64,000 nt of DNA from an uncultured Bryobacterales bacterium. GTDB lineage: Bacteria > Acidobacteriota > Terriglobia > Bryobacterales > UBA6623. The stretch covers positions 2,184,435 through 2,248,434 of the forward strand of contig OY282420.1 of the NCBI GenBank assembly GCA_958295955.1, written 5' to 3'. The notes under the pieces were generated by a model, which was given only the letters and a program-made list of their open reading frames with translations, ran no database searches and was not told the origin of the DNA. The first letter of the stretch is position 1, and each line of letters begins with the position of its first letter. The position numbers and the translations under genes were made by a program. Of the stretch, positions 1-9,028 are shown piece by piece.

Positions 1-1086
1 CACCGAGGCGACGATCTGCCCTTGAATATCGCTGTTCAGCTTGCCCTTGGTCTGCCCCTCGAACTGGGGTTGGGGAAGCTTCACGCTGATCACCGCCGTC
101 AGACCTTCGCGCACGTCGTCGCCGGAAAGGTTAACCTTGGCGTTCTTGAAGAGGCCGGCGTCTTTGCCGTAGGCGTTGATCGTTCGCGTCAGCGCGGAGC
201 GGAAACCCGAAAGGTGCGTGCCGCCGTCAACGGTATTGATCGTGTTGGCGAAGGAAAAGATATTCTCCTGATAGCCGTCGTTGTACTGGAGAGCGGCCTC
301 GACCGCGACTTTGCCGCCGCTGAAATCCTGCTCGTCCTTGAAATGAATCGGGTCGGGGTGAAGAGCGGTCTTGCCGCGGTTCAGATAAGAGACGAACTCC
401 GCGATGCCGCCCTCGAAATGGAACACTTGCGGCTCGCGTTCCAAACGGTCGTCAGTGAAGATGATTTTGAGGCCGCCGTTGAGAAACGCCATCTCGCGAA
501 GTCGCGTCGCCAGCGCATCGTGCTTGAATTCGGTAACGGTAAAAATCTCGGTGTCGGGGACGAATGTGATCTTCGTTCCCGTCTTGCGCGTCTTGCCGGT
601 TTTCTGCAGCGCCGCCAAAGACCGGCCCCGCGAGTACTCCTGCTCCCAGGTATGGCCGTCCCGCCAGATTTCAAGCTTCAGCGACTCGGCGAGCGCGTTC
701 ACGCAACTCACGCCGACGCCGTGCAAGCCGCCCGATACCTTGTAGCTGTCGGCATCGAACTTACCCCCGGCGTGGAGCTTGGTCATCACCACTTCCGCAG
801 CCGAGATTCCCTCCTTGGCGTGTATGGCGACCGGGATGCCGCGGCCGTTGTCGGTGATGGTGATTGAGTCGTCGATATGGATATGAACGCGGATCTCGTC
901 GCAGTAACCGGCTAGAGCTTCGTCCACCGAGTTGTCCACGACTTCGTACACAAGATGGTGAAGGCCCATCTCGCCGGTTGAGCCGATGTACATCGCGGGG
1001 CGCTTGCGCACCCCGTCAAGACCCTCGAGAACGCGGATACTGTCCGCTCCGTACTGCTTTTTCTGAATGTCTTTGCTTTCCGCCAT
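1..1086 (-). CDS. gyrB: DNA gyrase subunit B (partial, 3' end outside window)
   Basis: GyrB supplies the ATPase half of DNA gyrase, which introduces negative supercoils ahead of the replication fork. The first 362 codons are present, read from an ATG at 1086. The start [20 protein letters not shown] is followed by the GHKL ATPase motifs: [10 protein letters not shown], then [10 protein letters not shown] (Mg-binding Asn), then DNGRGIPV, and [14 protein letters not shown] as the ATP lid. The transducer domain begins near residue 220. The frame runs without a stop to base 1, so the TOPRIM and C-terminal regions lie outside. dnaN is 31 bp upstream on the same strand and dnaA lies beyond it, the usual origin-proximal order, although no recF is found between them. 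Confidence 0.97.
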   Translation of the reverse strand, partial: MAESKDIQKKQYGADSIRVLEGLDGVRKRPAMYIGSTGEMGLHHLVYEVVDNSVDEALAGYCDEIRVHIHIDDSITITDNGRGIPVAIHAKEGISAAEVVMTKLHAGGKFDADSYKVSGGLHGVGVSCVNALAESLKLEIWRDGHTWEQEYSRGRSLAALQKTGKTRKTGTKITFVPDTEIFTVTEFKHDALATRLREMAFLNGGLKIIFTDDRLEREPQVFHFEGGIAEFVSYLNRGKTALHPDPIHFKDEQDFSGGKVAVEAALQYNDGYQENIFSFANTINTVDGGTHLSGFRSALTRTINAYGKDAGLFKNAKVNLSGDDVREGLTAVISVKLPQPQFEGQTKGKLNSDIQGQIVASV

Positions 1087-1117
1087 GCGTGGTGTCGGAA
1101 CTTTCCCGCCTGTCGAC

Positions 1118-2251
1118 TCAGACCCTCATGGGCATTACGACGTAGCGATAGTCGTAACTGTCTTCGCCGGGTATCCTGAACTGCCCCGCGCTTTCCTCGT
1201 CCTTGAACTGAATCTCGACATTGCGGGCCTCACTGACGGCTCCCAAAAAGTCAAGCATATAAACCGAATTGAAGCCGACCTGAACGCGGTCGCCGCTATA
1301 AACGGTGGGCAGCGATTCCTCGCTCTCGCCGGCGTCGGAGCCGGAGGCGATAAGCTTCAGTTGCCCTTCTTCCAATTCCAGCCGCACGGCGCGCGAGCGT
1401 TCGTCGGCGAATTGAGCGACGCGGCGCACCGCCGCCATGAACTCTTCGCGGCCGATCTCAATCGACATGCCGGCCTCTCTCGGCAACACGCGCTCATAGT
1501 CGGGAAACTGCCCTGTGAGCTTGCGCATGACCAGCAGGCGCTTGCCGCAACGGAAAAAGAGGTGATTTTCGTCCGAGGCGAAATCAACCATAATCGTCAG
1601 AGACTCGTCTCCCTGCGCCGCCAGTTTCTCCGCCAGCATCGACAGTTCGGCCAAAGCTTTCTTGGGAATCAAGCCTTTGACCTCGCCGCTGATCCCGTCG
1701 AACTTGTGCGGCTTCTCGAAATACGCCATGCGGTGGCCGTCGGTGGCGACCATCACCAGCGAATCCTCGCGGATAATCAAAAGCGCGCCGGTCAGCGTAT
1801 AGCGCGATTCCTCGTCCGCAACCGCGAAACTCGTCTTGGAGATGGCGTTGGTCAACACCTTTGCCGGAATATGCGTCAAGACGGCCGGCATCTCCGGCAA
1901 CTCGGGGTAGTTCTCTGCGGACATGCCCGCGATGCGGGTTCGCGAGCGGCCGCAAGTCAGACTTGCCGATTGGTTTTCCAGCACGCGGAAGGCGAGCTCC
2001 ATGTCGGGCAGCAATCGGACGTAATCGAGCAGCCTCCGCGACGGCAGCGTCGTGGAGCCGTTCTCCTTGACGGCGGCAGGACAAGAACTCTGGATGCTGA
2101 TCTCCAGATCGGTAGCGGTCAGCACGACCTCGCCGGCGCGGGCCTCGATGAGCACGTTGGACAAGACCGGGATGGTCGTCTTCTTCTCCACGGCCCCCTG
2201 GCCTACGCTAAGCTCCTCTACGAGGTCGCTCGTTTTCAGAGTCAATTCCAT
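1118..2251 (-). CDS. dnaN: DNA polymerase III beta subunit (sliding clamp)
   Basis: This is the ring-shaped processivity clamp that tethers DNA polymerase III to DNA and is loaded by the clamp loader. The 377-residue product has the normal family length and the three repeated clamp domains. The N-terminal domain starts [14 protein letters not shown] and contains [13 protein letters not shown]. The middle domain has the [12 protein letters not shown] segment, and the protein ends in the classic YVVMPMRV tail that forms part of the peptide-binding pocket. It sits between dnaA and gyrB, all on the minus strand. The 262-bp gap upstream, toward dnaA, carries DnaA-box-like motifs and AT-rich stretches. 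Confidence 0.98.
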   Translation of the reverse strand: MELTLKTSDLVEELSVGQGAVEKKTTIPVLSNVLIEARAGEVVLTATDLEISIQSSCPAAVKENGSTTLPSRRLLDYVRLLPDMELAFRVLENQSASLTCGRSRTRIAGMSAENYPELPEMPAVLTHIPAKVLTNAISKTSFAVADEESRYTLTGALLIIREDSLVMVATDGHRMAYFEKPHKFDGISGEVKGLIPKKALAELSMLAEKLAAQGDESLTIMVDFASDENHLFFRCGKRLLVMRKLTGQFPDYERVLPREAGMSIEIGREEFMAAVRRVAQFADERSRAVRLELEEGQLKLIASGSDAGESEESLPTVYSGDRVQVGFNSVYMLDFLGAVSEARNVEIQFKDEESAGQFRIPGEDSYDYRYVVMPMRV

Positions 2252-2513
2252 CGGTTGCGGTCCCTTTTCTGCGCTCTTTGTCCGGGGCGGGGCCCCTCTT
2301 CGCCACTTGGCTTCAATAAATTATTATAGAACACTTGGAATAGTTCCTGTGGATATGTGGAAAACAGCGGATAGTATTTATTTTTCAATGACTTGAAGGC
2401 ATTGTTTCCTGTGCGGAACGTTGCGCTGCGTCCACAGCCGGCCGGTTGCGGCGCAGCATCCACAACCATGCACAACCGGGTTCGGGCTGCGTTGTGGAAC
2501 GAACCATTATACC
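2252..2513. other. Candidate chromosomal origin (oriC) between dnaA and dnaN
   Basis: This 262-bp gene-free stretch separates dnaA and dnaN. It contains two nearly adjacent DnaA-box-like 9-mers, TGTGGATAT (2348-2356) and TGTGGAAAA (2356-2364); each is one mismatch from the complement of TTATCCACA. Weaker matches occur at 2428-2436, 2456-2464 (GCATCCACA) and 2494-2502 (TGTGGAACG). Two AT-rich runs, about 2312-2340 and 2370-2395, stand out against the GC-rich background and could serve as unwinding elements. The dnaA-dnaN gap is a common oriC location in bacteria. The assignment is inferred from motifs and position. Confidence 0.6.
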
Positions 2514-3812
2514 TCAATTGAATCTGTCGGTTAGCTTGTTGATGCGGGTGTCGAGATCCGCGTCGCGCCGCCTCTCGTCGGCGATCTTCTTGATTGCATG
2601 GAGCACCGTTGTGTGATGCTTCCCGCCGAATGCCCTGCCGATCTCGGGGAGTGAGGCGGAGGTCAGCTTTCTGCACAGATACATGGCGACTTGGCGCGGC
2701 ACGGCTATCGCCCGGGTGTTGGTGCGCTCGCGGAGTTGAGCGGCGCGCAGTTGATAGTACGCGGCGACGACCTGTTGAATGTTGGCGATGGTGGCCGTGC
2801 GTTCGTTTTCCGCCAGTGCCGCTTTCAACGACTGGCGCGCCATAGCCGTCGTGATGCCGGTTCCCGAGATGGAAGCGACGGCCATCAGCCGGATCAGAGC
2901 GCCCTCCAGCTCGCGGATGTTGGAATTGAAATGGGTCGCCATGAAGTTGAGCACGTTGCTCGGCAATTCGACGTCGGCCTCTTCGGCCTTGCGGCCGAGA
3001 ATCGCCATTTTGGTTTCGAGGTCGGGCGGCTGAATATCGGCGATGAGGCCCCATGAGAATCGGGACTTGAGCCGCTCGACCAGTCCCTTGATCGCGTTCG
3101 GCGCCGAATCGCTGGAGATGATGATCTGCTTGCCGTTGTTGTGCAGGGTATTGAACGTGTGAAAAAACTCTTCCTGGGTGCGCTCGCGAGTTCCCAGTGT
3201 CTGGATGTCGTCGACCAACAGGACGTCGGCGGTGCGGAAGCGCTCGTGGAATGTCCGCATGCGGTCGTAGCGGATGGAGTTGACCATGTCGTTCATGAAC
3301 TCTTCCGCCGAGACGTAAATGACTTTCATTTGCGGAGATCTTGCGTGGATGCTGCTGCCGACCGCCTGCATCAAGTGGGTCTTGCCCATGCCGACTCCGG
3401 CGTAAAGGTACAGCGGATTGTAAACGTTGGCGGGATTGTCGGCGACTGCGCGGGCGGCGGCGTGAGCGAACTCGTTGCAGGAACCGACGACAAACCTGTC
3501 GAACGTGTATTTCGCGTTGAACCGCTGGCCGTTGGGCTGAAAAGCGAAGGCGTGTTGAGCCGGCGGCGCCGTCCGGCCGTCCACGTTGACCGCGACAGAG
3601 TGAAAACTCAACTTGAGTTGCGTCGAAACGGCCAGGATGCTCGGCAGGTACTCGGTTTCCAACCAAGTTTTGGCATTCTTGTTCGGCACCGCCAGGCGAA
3701 GGCAACCACCGGCGTCCACCTCCAGGAATCGCACCGGTTCCAGCCAGTTCTTGTAACTTTCGCGGCTTGTCCGTTCGCGCAGATACGCGAGGACGCATCC
3801 CCATTCATTCAT
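2514..3812 (-). CDS. dnaA: Chromosomal replication initiator DnaA
   Basis: DnaA is the AAA+ ATPase that binds DnaA boxes at oriC and melts the origin. The product is 432 residues from the ATG at 3812 (MNEWGCVLAYLRERTSRESY); an in-frame TTG at 3872 would add 20 residues but has no visible ribosome site. Domain I is about 1-80, followed by a short linker and YTFDRFVVGSCNEFAHAAA. The Walker A motif is AGVGMGKTH (about 138-146) and Walker B is VLLVDDIQ. The C-terminal DNA-binding helix-turn-helix carries the signature GGKHHTTVLHAIKKI. It is a standard bacterial DnaA, slightly short because domain II is short. Confidence 0.98.
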   Translation of the reverse strand: MNEWGCVLAYLRERTSRESYKNWLEPVRFLEVDAGGCLRLAVPNKNAKTWLETEYLPSILAVSTQLKLSFHSVAVNVDGRTAPPAQHAFAFQPNGQRFNAKYTFDRFVVGSCNEFAHAAARAVADNPANVYNPLYLYAGVGMGKTHLMQAVGSSIHARSPQMKVIYVSAEEFMNDMVNSIRYDRMRTFHERFRTADVLLVDDIQTLGTRERTQEEFFHTFNTLHNNGKQIIISSDSAPNAIKGLVERLKSRFSWGLIADIQPPDLETKMAILGRKAEEADVELPSNVLNFMATHFNSNIRELEGALIRLMAVASISGTGITTAMARQSLKAALAENERTATIANIQQVVAAYYQLRAAQLRERTNTRAIAVPRQVAMYLCRKLTSASLPEIGRAFGGKHHTTVLHAIKKIADERRRDADLDTRINKLTDRFN

Positions 3813-3864
3813 TTTTCTCGAGGCCTGACTTCCGTCAATTAGGGGGTATAAATTCTGATTATTT

Positions 3865-4083
3865 CGGAACAAATTTCCGTTGATTTCGAGCTGAAATTCC
3901 CCTGCGCCCTAGAAGATGGTAGCACGCCGGACCAATGCGTAGGGGTAGTTTGGCAAACAAAAACGCCCTGCGGGTAAATTGTTCCGTTATGAACATCGGA
4001 ACCCCTGTTTGTGTTCCGAAACAGGTTCCGCGCAGCGTGTTGCAGTGATTCTTGTAAAAACCTACGAAACAATCGGGAACAAA
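3865..4083. promoter_or_regulatory. GTTCCG/CGGAAC repeat cluster upstream of dnaA
   Basis: The 249-bp gap upstream of dnaA carries the hexamer GTTCCG or its complement five times: 3865-3870 (CGGAAC), 3981-3986, 3997-4002 (CGGAAC), 4013-4018 and 4025-4030. The two outer sites extend to inverted 8-mers, CGGAACAA (3865-3872) and TTGTTCCG (3979-3986). A related CGGGAACAAAG lies at about 4074. Spacings between the clustered sites are 12-16 nt. This looks like an operator array or an extra origin-linked binding region, but no known factor is assigned. The gap holds no convincing gene. Confidence 0.4.
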
Positions 4084-4925
4084 GACTCTTTTTCTACCGG
4101 CGCCAAAACTTCATTAAGAGAGCCTTGTCTATAGCCTTCAAGATCGAGTGTAACATACTTGAAACCAAGGCTTTTGAAGTTTTTTGCGAGAATGCCGGCC
4201 ATTTCGGGATCCAGGGCTTTCGGCAACTCGTCCCGGCCGACCTCGATGCGGGCCAGCTCCCCGTGGTAGCGCACCCTGTATATCCGGAACCCGAGTGCGG
4301 CCAGGGTTTCTTCGCCGGCCTCTACGAGCTTCACGTTCTCCCGCGTGACCGCCGTGCCGTAGGGTATGCGCGAGCTCAGGCAGGCGGCCGCCGGGCGGTC
4401 CCAGGTGGGCAGGTTTTCGCGCCGCGAGAGCTCGCGGATTTCGGACTTGGCGAGATCGGCCTCGAGCAGGGGCGCGCGCACGGCATGTTCCCGGGCGGCG
4501 CGGTGGCCGGGGCGGAAGTCTCCGGTGTCGTCTTTGTTGACGCCGTAGGCGATTGCGGATACGCCGAGCTCCGTGCCGACTTCTTCGAGCCGGCGGAATA
4601 ATTCATCCTTGCAGTGGAAGCAGCGGTTCGGGTCGTTCCTGGTGTAGTCGGGGTTCTCGAACTCGCGCGTCTCGACATAGCGGTGACGGATTCCGAAGCG
4701 CTTGACGAACTCCTCCGCGTCGCGTTTGTGCGACTCGGGGATGGAGGCGGAGTCGGCGGTGACGGCGATCGCCGCGGAGCCCAGGACCTTGTTGGCCGCC
4801 CAAGCCAGATAAGCCGAATCGGTTCCGCCTGAGTAGGCGACCATCACCCGGCCCATGTCCGTGAGCAGCGCGAACAGTTTCCGCTCCTTGCGGTCGATCT
4901 CTTCTCGATGGATTGCAGACGCCAC
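4062..4925 (-). CDS. larE: LarE-like ATP-dependent sulfur transferase (PP-loop)
   Basis: LarE-family enzymes donate sulfur to pyridinium dicarboxylate in making the nickel-pincer nucleotide cofactor. The 287-residue product has the adenylating PP-loop VAYSGGTDSAYLAW (about residues 29-42). It also has the cysteine pair RCFHCKDEL and the conserved ACLSSRIPYG segment, whose Cys corresponds to the sacrificial or cluster-binding Cys of the family. No ATG fits the family N-terminus; the GTG at 4925 gives the expected length. A TATAAT box ends 9 nt before that GTG and no Shine-Dalgarno sequence is seen. larB, larC and a LarA-type racemase are not in the window, so its partner enzyme is unknown here. 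Confidence 0.85.
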   Translation of the reverse strand: MASAIHREEIDRKERKLFALLTDMGRVMVAYSGGTDSAYLAWAANKVLGSAAIAVTADSASIPESHKRDAEEFVKRFGIRHRYVETREFENPDYTRNDPNRCFHCKDELFRRLEEVGTELGVSAIAYGVNKDDTGDFRPGHRAAREHAVRAPLLEADLAKSEIRELSRRENLPTWDRPAAACLSSRIPYGTAVTRENVKLVEAGEETLAALGFRIYRVRYHGELARIEVGRDELPKALDPEMAGILAKNFKSLGFKYVTLDLEGYRQGSLNEVLAPVEKESLFPIVS

Positions 4926-4979
4926 GCAAAAGTCATTATAGCCCGAGGCGGTCTCGTTGGTACAATTGAGATTCGTCTT
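4926..4979. promoter_or_regulatory. Divergent promoter region for larE and mqnA
   Basis: This 54-bp divergent gap has a perfect TATAAT on the minus strand (4940-4935), 9 nt from the larE GTG. A TACAAT on the plus strand (4961-4966) lies 13 nt before the mqnA ATG. The two promoters must overlap, since each -35 region would fall within the other's core; TTGTAC at 4965-4960 on minus is a possible but widely spaced -35. Neither gene has a recognizable Shine-Dalgarno sequence. Confidence 0.5.
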
Positions 4980-5816
4980 ATGGCCCGCAAAAGACGTGTT
5001 TGCGCCGTCAGCTACCTCAACACTGCGCCGCTTGTTTGGGGCATGTCGCGCGGACCGCAGCAAGGCGTTTTCGATCTGAGCTTCGAATTGCCCTCCGTCT
5101 GCGCAGACCGGTTGCGGGCGGGGTCCGTCGATGTCGGGCTGATTCCCGTGATCGAGTTGGCGCGGCAACCCGATACGGCGGTCGTGCCGGGATGCTCCAT
5201 CGCTTGCGACGGACCGGTGCGCAGCATTCTGCTCGTTTCCAAGAAGCCGTTCGCTGCGATCGAATCGTTCGCGGCGGACAACGGCTCGCGAACGTCCTCG
5301 GTGCTGATGCAGATTCTCGCGGCGCGCAAATACGGGCGGCGGCCGCGGGTCCGCCTGCATCCCCCGCGGCTGGACGCAATGCTGGAGTCGGCCGATGCGG
5401 CGTTGGTCATCGGCAATCCGGCTCTGCGGCTCGACCCGATGATGGATAGTTGGCGCGGCCGGCCGGTGTATGTTTACGACTTGGGGGCCGAGTGGAGCGA
5501 GATGACCGCGCTGCCCATGGTGTTCGCGGTCTGGGCGGCGAAGACGTCCGGGGGGGACGACGCGGCGGCCGCGGCGCTCAATGCCTCGGCGGCCTACGGC
5601 CGGGCGCGCATCGACGAGATCGTCCGCGTTGAAAGCGCGCGTCTCGATTTTCCGCCCGCGTTGGTGCGGACGTACCTGACGGAGCGCATCCGCTTCGATT
5701 TGGGTGAGCGCGAATGCGCCGCGCTGCGGCTTTACCTGCGGCTTGCCGCCGAATTGGATTTGGCGCCGCCGCTTCCCGAGATCCCTTTTCTCGCCTGCCG
5801 GGAGGCAGCGGTTTAG
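4980..5816 (+). CDS. mqnA: Chorismate dehydratase MqnA (futalosine pathway)
   Basis: MqnA converts chorismate to 3-[(1-carboxyvinyl)oxy]benzoate, the first step of futalosine-dependent menaquinone synthesis. The 278-residue protein begins MARKRRVCAVSYLNTAPLVW; the SYLNTAPL motif is diagnostic of the MqnA/MqnD periplasmic-binding-like fold. Further matches are VDVGLIPVIELA, the DNGSRTSSVL segment, and ALVIGNPAL. The ATG at 4980 is preferred over an in-frame ATG at 4908, which would overlap larE and precede the TACAAT box. mqnC follows after 12 bp, so the two form one operon. The remaining futalosine genes (mqnB, mqnD, mqnE) are not in the window. Confidence 0.93.
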   Translation: MARKRRVCAVSYLNTAPLVWGMSRGPQQGVFDLSFELPSVCADRLRAGSVDVGLIPVIELARQPDTAVVPGCSIACDGPVRSILLVSKKPFAAIESFAADNGSRTSSVLMQILAARKYGRRPRVRLHPPRLDAMLESADAALVIGNPALRLDPMMDSWRGRPVYVYDLGAEWSEMTALPMVFAVWAAKTSGGDDAAAAALNASAAYGRARIDEIVRVESARLDFPPALVRTYLTERIRFDLGERECAALRLYLRLAAELDLAPPLPEIPFLACREAAV

Positions 5817-5828
5817 AAGGCGCCGACG

Positions 5829-6860
5829 ATGACCAAAACCCAAGCGCTTGAGTATTTTGCAAGCGACGATCTGATCGGCGTCGGCATGGCGGCCGACGCG
5901 CTGCGCGCGAAACTGCATCCGCACGGCATCGCCAGCTACATCGTCGACCGCAACATCAACCACACCAACGAATGCACCGAGTACTGCAGCTTTTGCGCTT
6001 TTTACCGGCCGATGGGCCACAAAGAAGGCTACGTTCTGCCGTTCGAGACGATCGCCGAGAAAATCCGGGAGACCGTCGAGCTCGGCGGTACCGGCGTGCT
6101 CATGCAGGGCGGCGTCAATCCGGACCTGAAGATCGAGTACTTCGAAGATTTGTTCAGCCGCCTGAAGCAACGCTTTCCGGCGGTGCAGTTGCACTGCCTG
6201 TCGGCGCCCGAGATACTGACGATCGCCGAGGTGAGCGGTCTTTCGATTCACGATACGCTGCTGCGGCTGCGCGATGCGGGAATGGACTCGATGCCCGGCG
6301 CCGGCGCCGAAATCCTCGATGACGAGGTGCGGGTGCGCATCGCCCGTCTGAAGTGCCGCACGGCGGACTGGATCGACGTTCACCGCACCGCGCACGCCAT
6401 CGGCATGAACACGACCGCGACGATGATGTTCGGCTGCGGCGAGACCGTCGAGCACCGCGTCAATCATCTGGAGACGATTCGGCGCTTGCAGGAAGAGACC
6501 GGCGGGTTCACGGCGTTCATCCCCTGGCCGTTTCAGCCGGACAATACCCCGCTCGGCAGCAAGGTTCCCGAAGAAGCGACGGCTTGCGAGTTTCTCAAGA
6601 CGCTGGCGGTTTCCCGGCTCTACCTCGACAACATCGTGAACATCCAGACGTCTTGGGTGACGCAGGGCTTGAAGGTCTGTCAGTTGGGATTGCGCTTCGG
6701 CGGCAACGACGTCGGCAGCGTAATGCTGGAAGAAAACGTCGTGCGCCAGGCGGGCGCCGCCCATAGCGCAACCGAGGAAGACTTGCGGCGCATGATCCGC
6801 GAGGCGGGTTTCATACCCAAGCAGCGCGATACGCTGTACCGCACCTACTACTTGAACTGA
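5829..6860 (+). CDS. mqnC: Cyclic dehypoxanthinylfutalosine synthase MqnC (radical SAM)
   Basis: This radical-SAM enzyme cyclizes dehypoxanthinyl futalosine in menaquinone synthesis. The 343-residue protein carries the CX3CX2C iron-sulfur motif as CTEYCSFC, followed by AFYRPMGHKEGYVL. It also has GAGAEILDDEVR, TTATMMFGCGETVEHR, GGFTAFIPWPFQP, and the C-terminal EENVVRQAG. The FYRPxGxxEGYVL context and the PWPFQP motif distinguish it from the related MqnE. It is transcribed with mqnA 12 bp upstream. Confidence 0.95.
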   Translation: MTKTQALEYFASDDLIGVGMAADALRAKLHPHGIASYIVDRNINHTNECTEYCSFCAFYRPMGHKEGYVLPFETIAEKIRETVELGGTGVLMQGGVNPDLKIEYFEDLFSRLKQRFPAVQLHCLSAPEILTIAEVSGLSIHDTLLRLRDAGMDSMPGAGAEILDDEVRVRIARLKCRTADWIDVHRTAHAIGMNTTATMMFGCGETVEHRVNHLETIRRLQEETGGFTAFIPWPFQPDNTPLGSKVPEEATACEFLKTLAVSRLYLDNIVNIQTSWVTQGLKVCQLGLRFGGNDVGSVMLEENVVRQAGAAHSATEEDLRRMIREAGFIPKQRDTLYRTYYLN

Positions 6861-6894
6861 CGGGTCCGCGCCCGCCGGCTGCCGGCCGGAAAGC

Positions 6895-7251
6895 CTACCT
6901 TTTCTTTTTCCCGGTGAACTTGACGCTCGAATCGTCCTCGAGGTTGAGCCGTTCGCCCTTGAGCCCGGACCTCGAGACTGCGGCGGTCCACTCGTACTCG
7001 ATGTTGTTTTCGGTGGTGCTGAACTCGAAGTCGGGCCCGACGATCAGCCCGTAATCGATCTCGATGGTCGTCCCCTCCGGCAGAACGACCGTGCCGGTAA
7101 CGTCGCCCTGATCTTCGACAAGCGTAAAAAGATAAATCCGGGCGCCGACCTTGATCTCCCATCTGCCGTTAATAGGCGATTTCTTCTGCGCCGCGGCGAA
7201 CGGCGCGAGCAGCGCGAACAGGCAGAGCCAGGAAAAAATTCGAAGACGCAT
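6895..7251 (-). CDS. Small secreted protein of unknown function
   Basis: This is a 118-residue protein not recognized from any named family. It starts at the ATG at 7251, chosen because a perfect AGGAGG lies 7 nt upstream; an in-frame start at 7275 would lie upstream of that site. Residues 1 to about 21 (MRLRIFSWLCLFALLAPFAA) form a Sec signal peptide. The mature part is predicted to be mostly beta: GRWEIKVGARIYLFTL, then DVTGTVVLPEGTTIEIDYG. This resembles short lipocalin-like or solute-binding sandwich proteins. It ends in a basic tail. It is convergent with mqnC and divergent from the fucosidase gene. Confidence 0.7.
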   Translation of the reverse strand: MRLRIFSWLCLFALLAPFAAAQKKSPINGRWEIKVGARIYLFTLVEDQGDVTGTVVLPEGTTIEIDYGLIVGPDFEFSTTENNIEYEWTAAVSRSGLKGERLNLEDDSSVKFTGKKKR

Positions 7252-7357
7252 CGGGAACCTCCTGTATCCAAGCATAAGACGCCGCGCCCGCTATTGCCGG
7301 TTTCCGAACGGCCCGGGAAAATCGGGCCGGGGCGCCTGTGGCACAATACCGGTTGTC

Positions 7358-9013
7358 ATGAATCGACGGTCTGCGCTCCGGCGAACTCTCTCGTTTCTCG
7401 CGCTCGCCGGGCTGTTCGCGGCCTGCCTGCCCGCGGCGAACAATCCCGAGCGCGTGGAATGGTTCCGCGATTTGGGACTGGGCCTTTTTATCCATTGGAG
7501 CCTCGACAGCCAGGTGACCGCGGTGATCAGCCACTCGATGGTCGGGGCGGACAAGGAATATCTCGAGCGCTACGTCAGCGAGTTGCCGCGGTCGTTCAAC
7601 CCCAAGAAATTCGACCCGCGGGAGTGGGCCCGCCTGGCGCGGCTTGCCGGGTTCCGTTATGTAGTTTTCACGGCGAAGCACCATTCCGGCTTTTGTATGT
7701 TCGGCACCGAGACAACCGATTTCAATATCATGAACACCCCCTATGCGCGCGACGTGACGAAGGAGTTGTTCGACGCCTTCCGCGCGGAGGGCATCGCCAT
7801 CGGCTGGTATTTCTCGCCGGACGATTTTCACTACCTCTACCGCTCGGGGACGCTCATCAGCCGCCTGCGGCCCGAGGCGCTTCCGCCCAACAACAGCGGC
7901 TTGCTGGCGCTCAACCTGGCGCAAGAGGAGGAGTTGATGACGAATTACGGCAAGATCGATGTCGTATTTTTCGACCCGCCGACGGGTTCGCCCATCGCGC
8001 GCGACCGGCTTGTGCAAGAAATGAAGGAGATCGTCTGGCGGCTCGACCCCGATACCGTGATTACGCGCGGGGAGATCGAGACGCCCGAGCAGTACACTCC
8101 CGGCGTGCCCCCGGACGAGGCATGGGAGGGCAACATGACCATGGGCGCGCAGTGGCAGTACCGCGGCACGAACGAGCGCTACAAATCGGGTACGGACCTG
8201 ATTCGGACATGGATCGAGACGCGCGCCAAGGGCGGGAATTTCCTGTTGAACATCGGCCCCAAGCCCGACGGCGAGATGCCCATCGAGCAGGAAGCGCGCA
8301 TGCGCGAGATGGGCCTGTGGCGGCTGGTCAACGAAGAGGCGGTGCTGGCGGTGCGTCCCTGGGTCATCACCAACGAGGGCGATATCTGGTTCACCAAGGC
8401 GAAGGACGCCGCCACGGTCTATGCCTTCGTCACCAACGCGGATTGGGCCTGGGGCGCGCGGAAGACGTTTACGCTGAAATCGGTCAAGGCTACGGCGGAC
8501 ACGACCGTGCGGGTGCTCGGACAGAACGAGACCGTCCTCGAATACCGCCCCGACGTGACCCCCAAGACGGAGTTCGAGCAGACCGCCGCCGGGCTGCGCA
8601 TTACGGCGTTCCGCGCCCAGAGGCTCTACAACGACCGCCGCTGGCCGAATCCGGTTGTGCTCAAGATTACGCACGCCGAGGCGGGACTGCGGCCGCCGGT
8701 CGTGGTTACGCTCTCCACTGCCGCCTGGGGCGCGCGGGGCGCAACGCTGGCGGCCGAATTGAAAGACCTCGGCGACGCGTCGAGCGTCGCGGTCGGGTTT
8801 GAATACCGCCGGAAAAAGAGCACCGCGGAAATGTATGAGCCGGATGACCCGTGGAAAACCGTCGGCAAGAAAAAGCAGAGTCTTTCCGCGCCGGGCGGGT
8901 TTTCGGCGGTTCTGTCGAAAGTCGATGCCCGCCGCGATTGGGAATACCGCGCGGTGGCTGAACATCCCAAGGTGACGTTGTACGGCATGACGGCGGCGTT
9001 GCCGGCGCGTTAG
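7358..9013 (+). CDS. Alpha-L-fucosidase, glycoside hydrolase family 29
   Basis: GH29 enzymes remove terminal alpha-L-fucose from glycans by a retaining mechanism. The 551-residue protein has a signal peptide (RRTLSFLALAGLFAACLPAA) and the family landmarks: ERVEWFRDLGLGLFIHWS near the N-terminus, RYVVFTAKHHSGFCMF (substrate-binding His pair), IAIGWYFSPDDFHYL, then IDVVFFDPP, where the Asp fits the nucleophile. GGNFLLNIGPKPDGEMP closes the barrel. The C-terminal about 170 residues form beta domains. The ATG at 7358 is used; CACAAT at 7342-7347 is a likely -10 box only 10 nt upstream, with no clear ribosome site. A GH105-type hydrolase follows after 15 bp, probably in one operon. Confidence 0.92.
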   Translation: MNRRSALRRTLSFLALAGLFAACLPAANNPERVEWFRDLGLGLFIHWSLDSQVTAVISHSMVGADKEYLERYVSELPRSFNPKKFDPREWARLARLAGFRYVVFTAKHHSGFCMFGTETTDFNIMNTPYARDVTKELFDAFRAEGIAIGWYFSPDDFHYLYRSGTLISRLRPEALPPNNSGLLALNLAQEEELMTNYGKIDVVFFDPPTGSPIARDRLVQEMKEIVWRLDPDTVITRGEIETPEQYTPGVPPDEAWEGNMTMGAQWQYRGTNERYKSGTDLIRTWIETRAKGGNFLLNIGPKPDGEMPIEQEARMREMGLWRLVNEEAVLAVRPWVITNEGDIWFTKAKDAATVYAFVTNADWAWGARKTFTLKSVKATADTTVRVLGQNETVLEYRPDVTPKTEFEQTAAGLRITAFRAQRLYNDRRWPNPVVLKITHAEAGLRPPVVVTLSTAAWGARGATLAAELKDLGDASSVAVGFEYRRKKSTAEMYEPDDPWKTVGKKKQSLSAPGGFSAVLSKVDARRDWEYRAVAEHPKVTLYGMTAALPAR

Positions 9014-9028
9014 CCCCTCCCTGGAAAG

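Noticed and set aside
2242-3804. 520-codon minus-strand frame overlapping dnaA and the dnaA-dnaN gap
   Set aside because: It is an alternative frame of dnaA with Arg/Gly-rich translation; DnaA itself is unambiguous in the other frame.
3839-4072. 77-codon minus-strand frame upstream of dnaA
   Set aside because: It has no ribosome site or family similarity and covers the GTTCCG repeat array, which is better read as regulatory.
5817-5828. Possible regulatory site between mqnA and mqnC
   Set aside because: The 12-bp gap only accommodates a ribosome site.
4926-6764. Upstream extension of the larE frame to about 900 codons
   Set aside because: The extension is antisense to mqnA and mqnC and has no family similarity; the PP-loop protein starts at the GTG at 4925.
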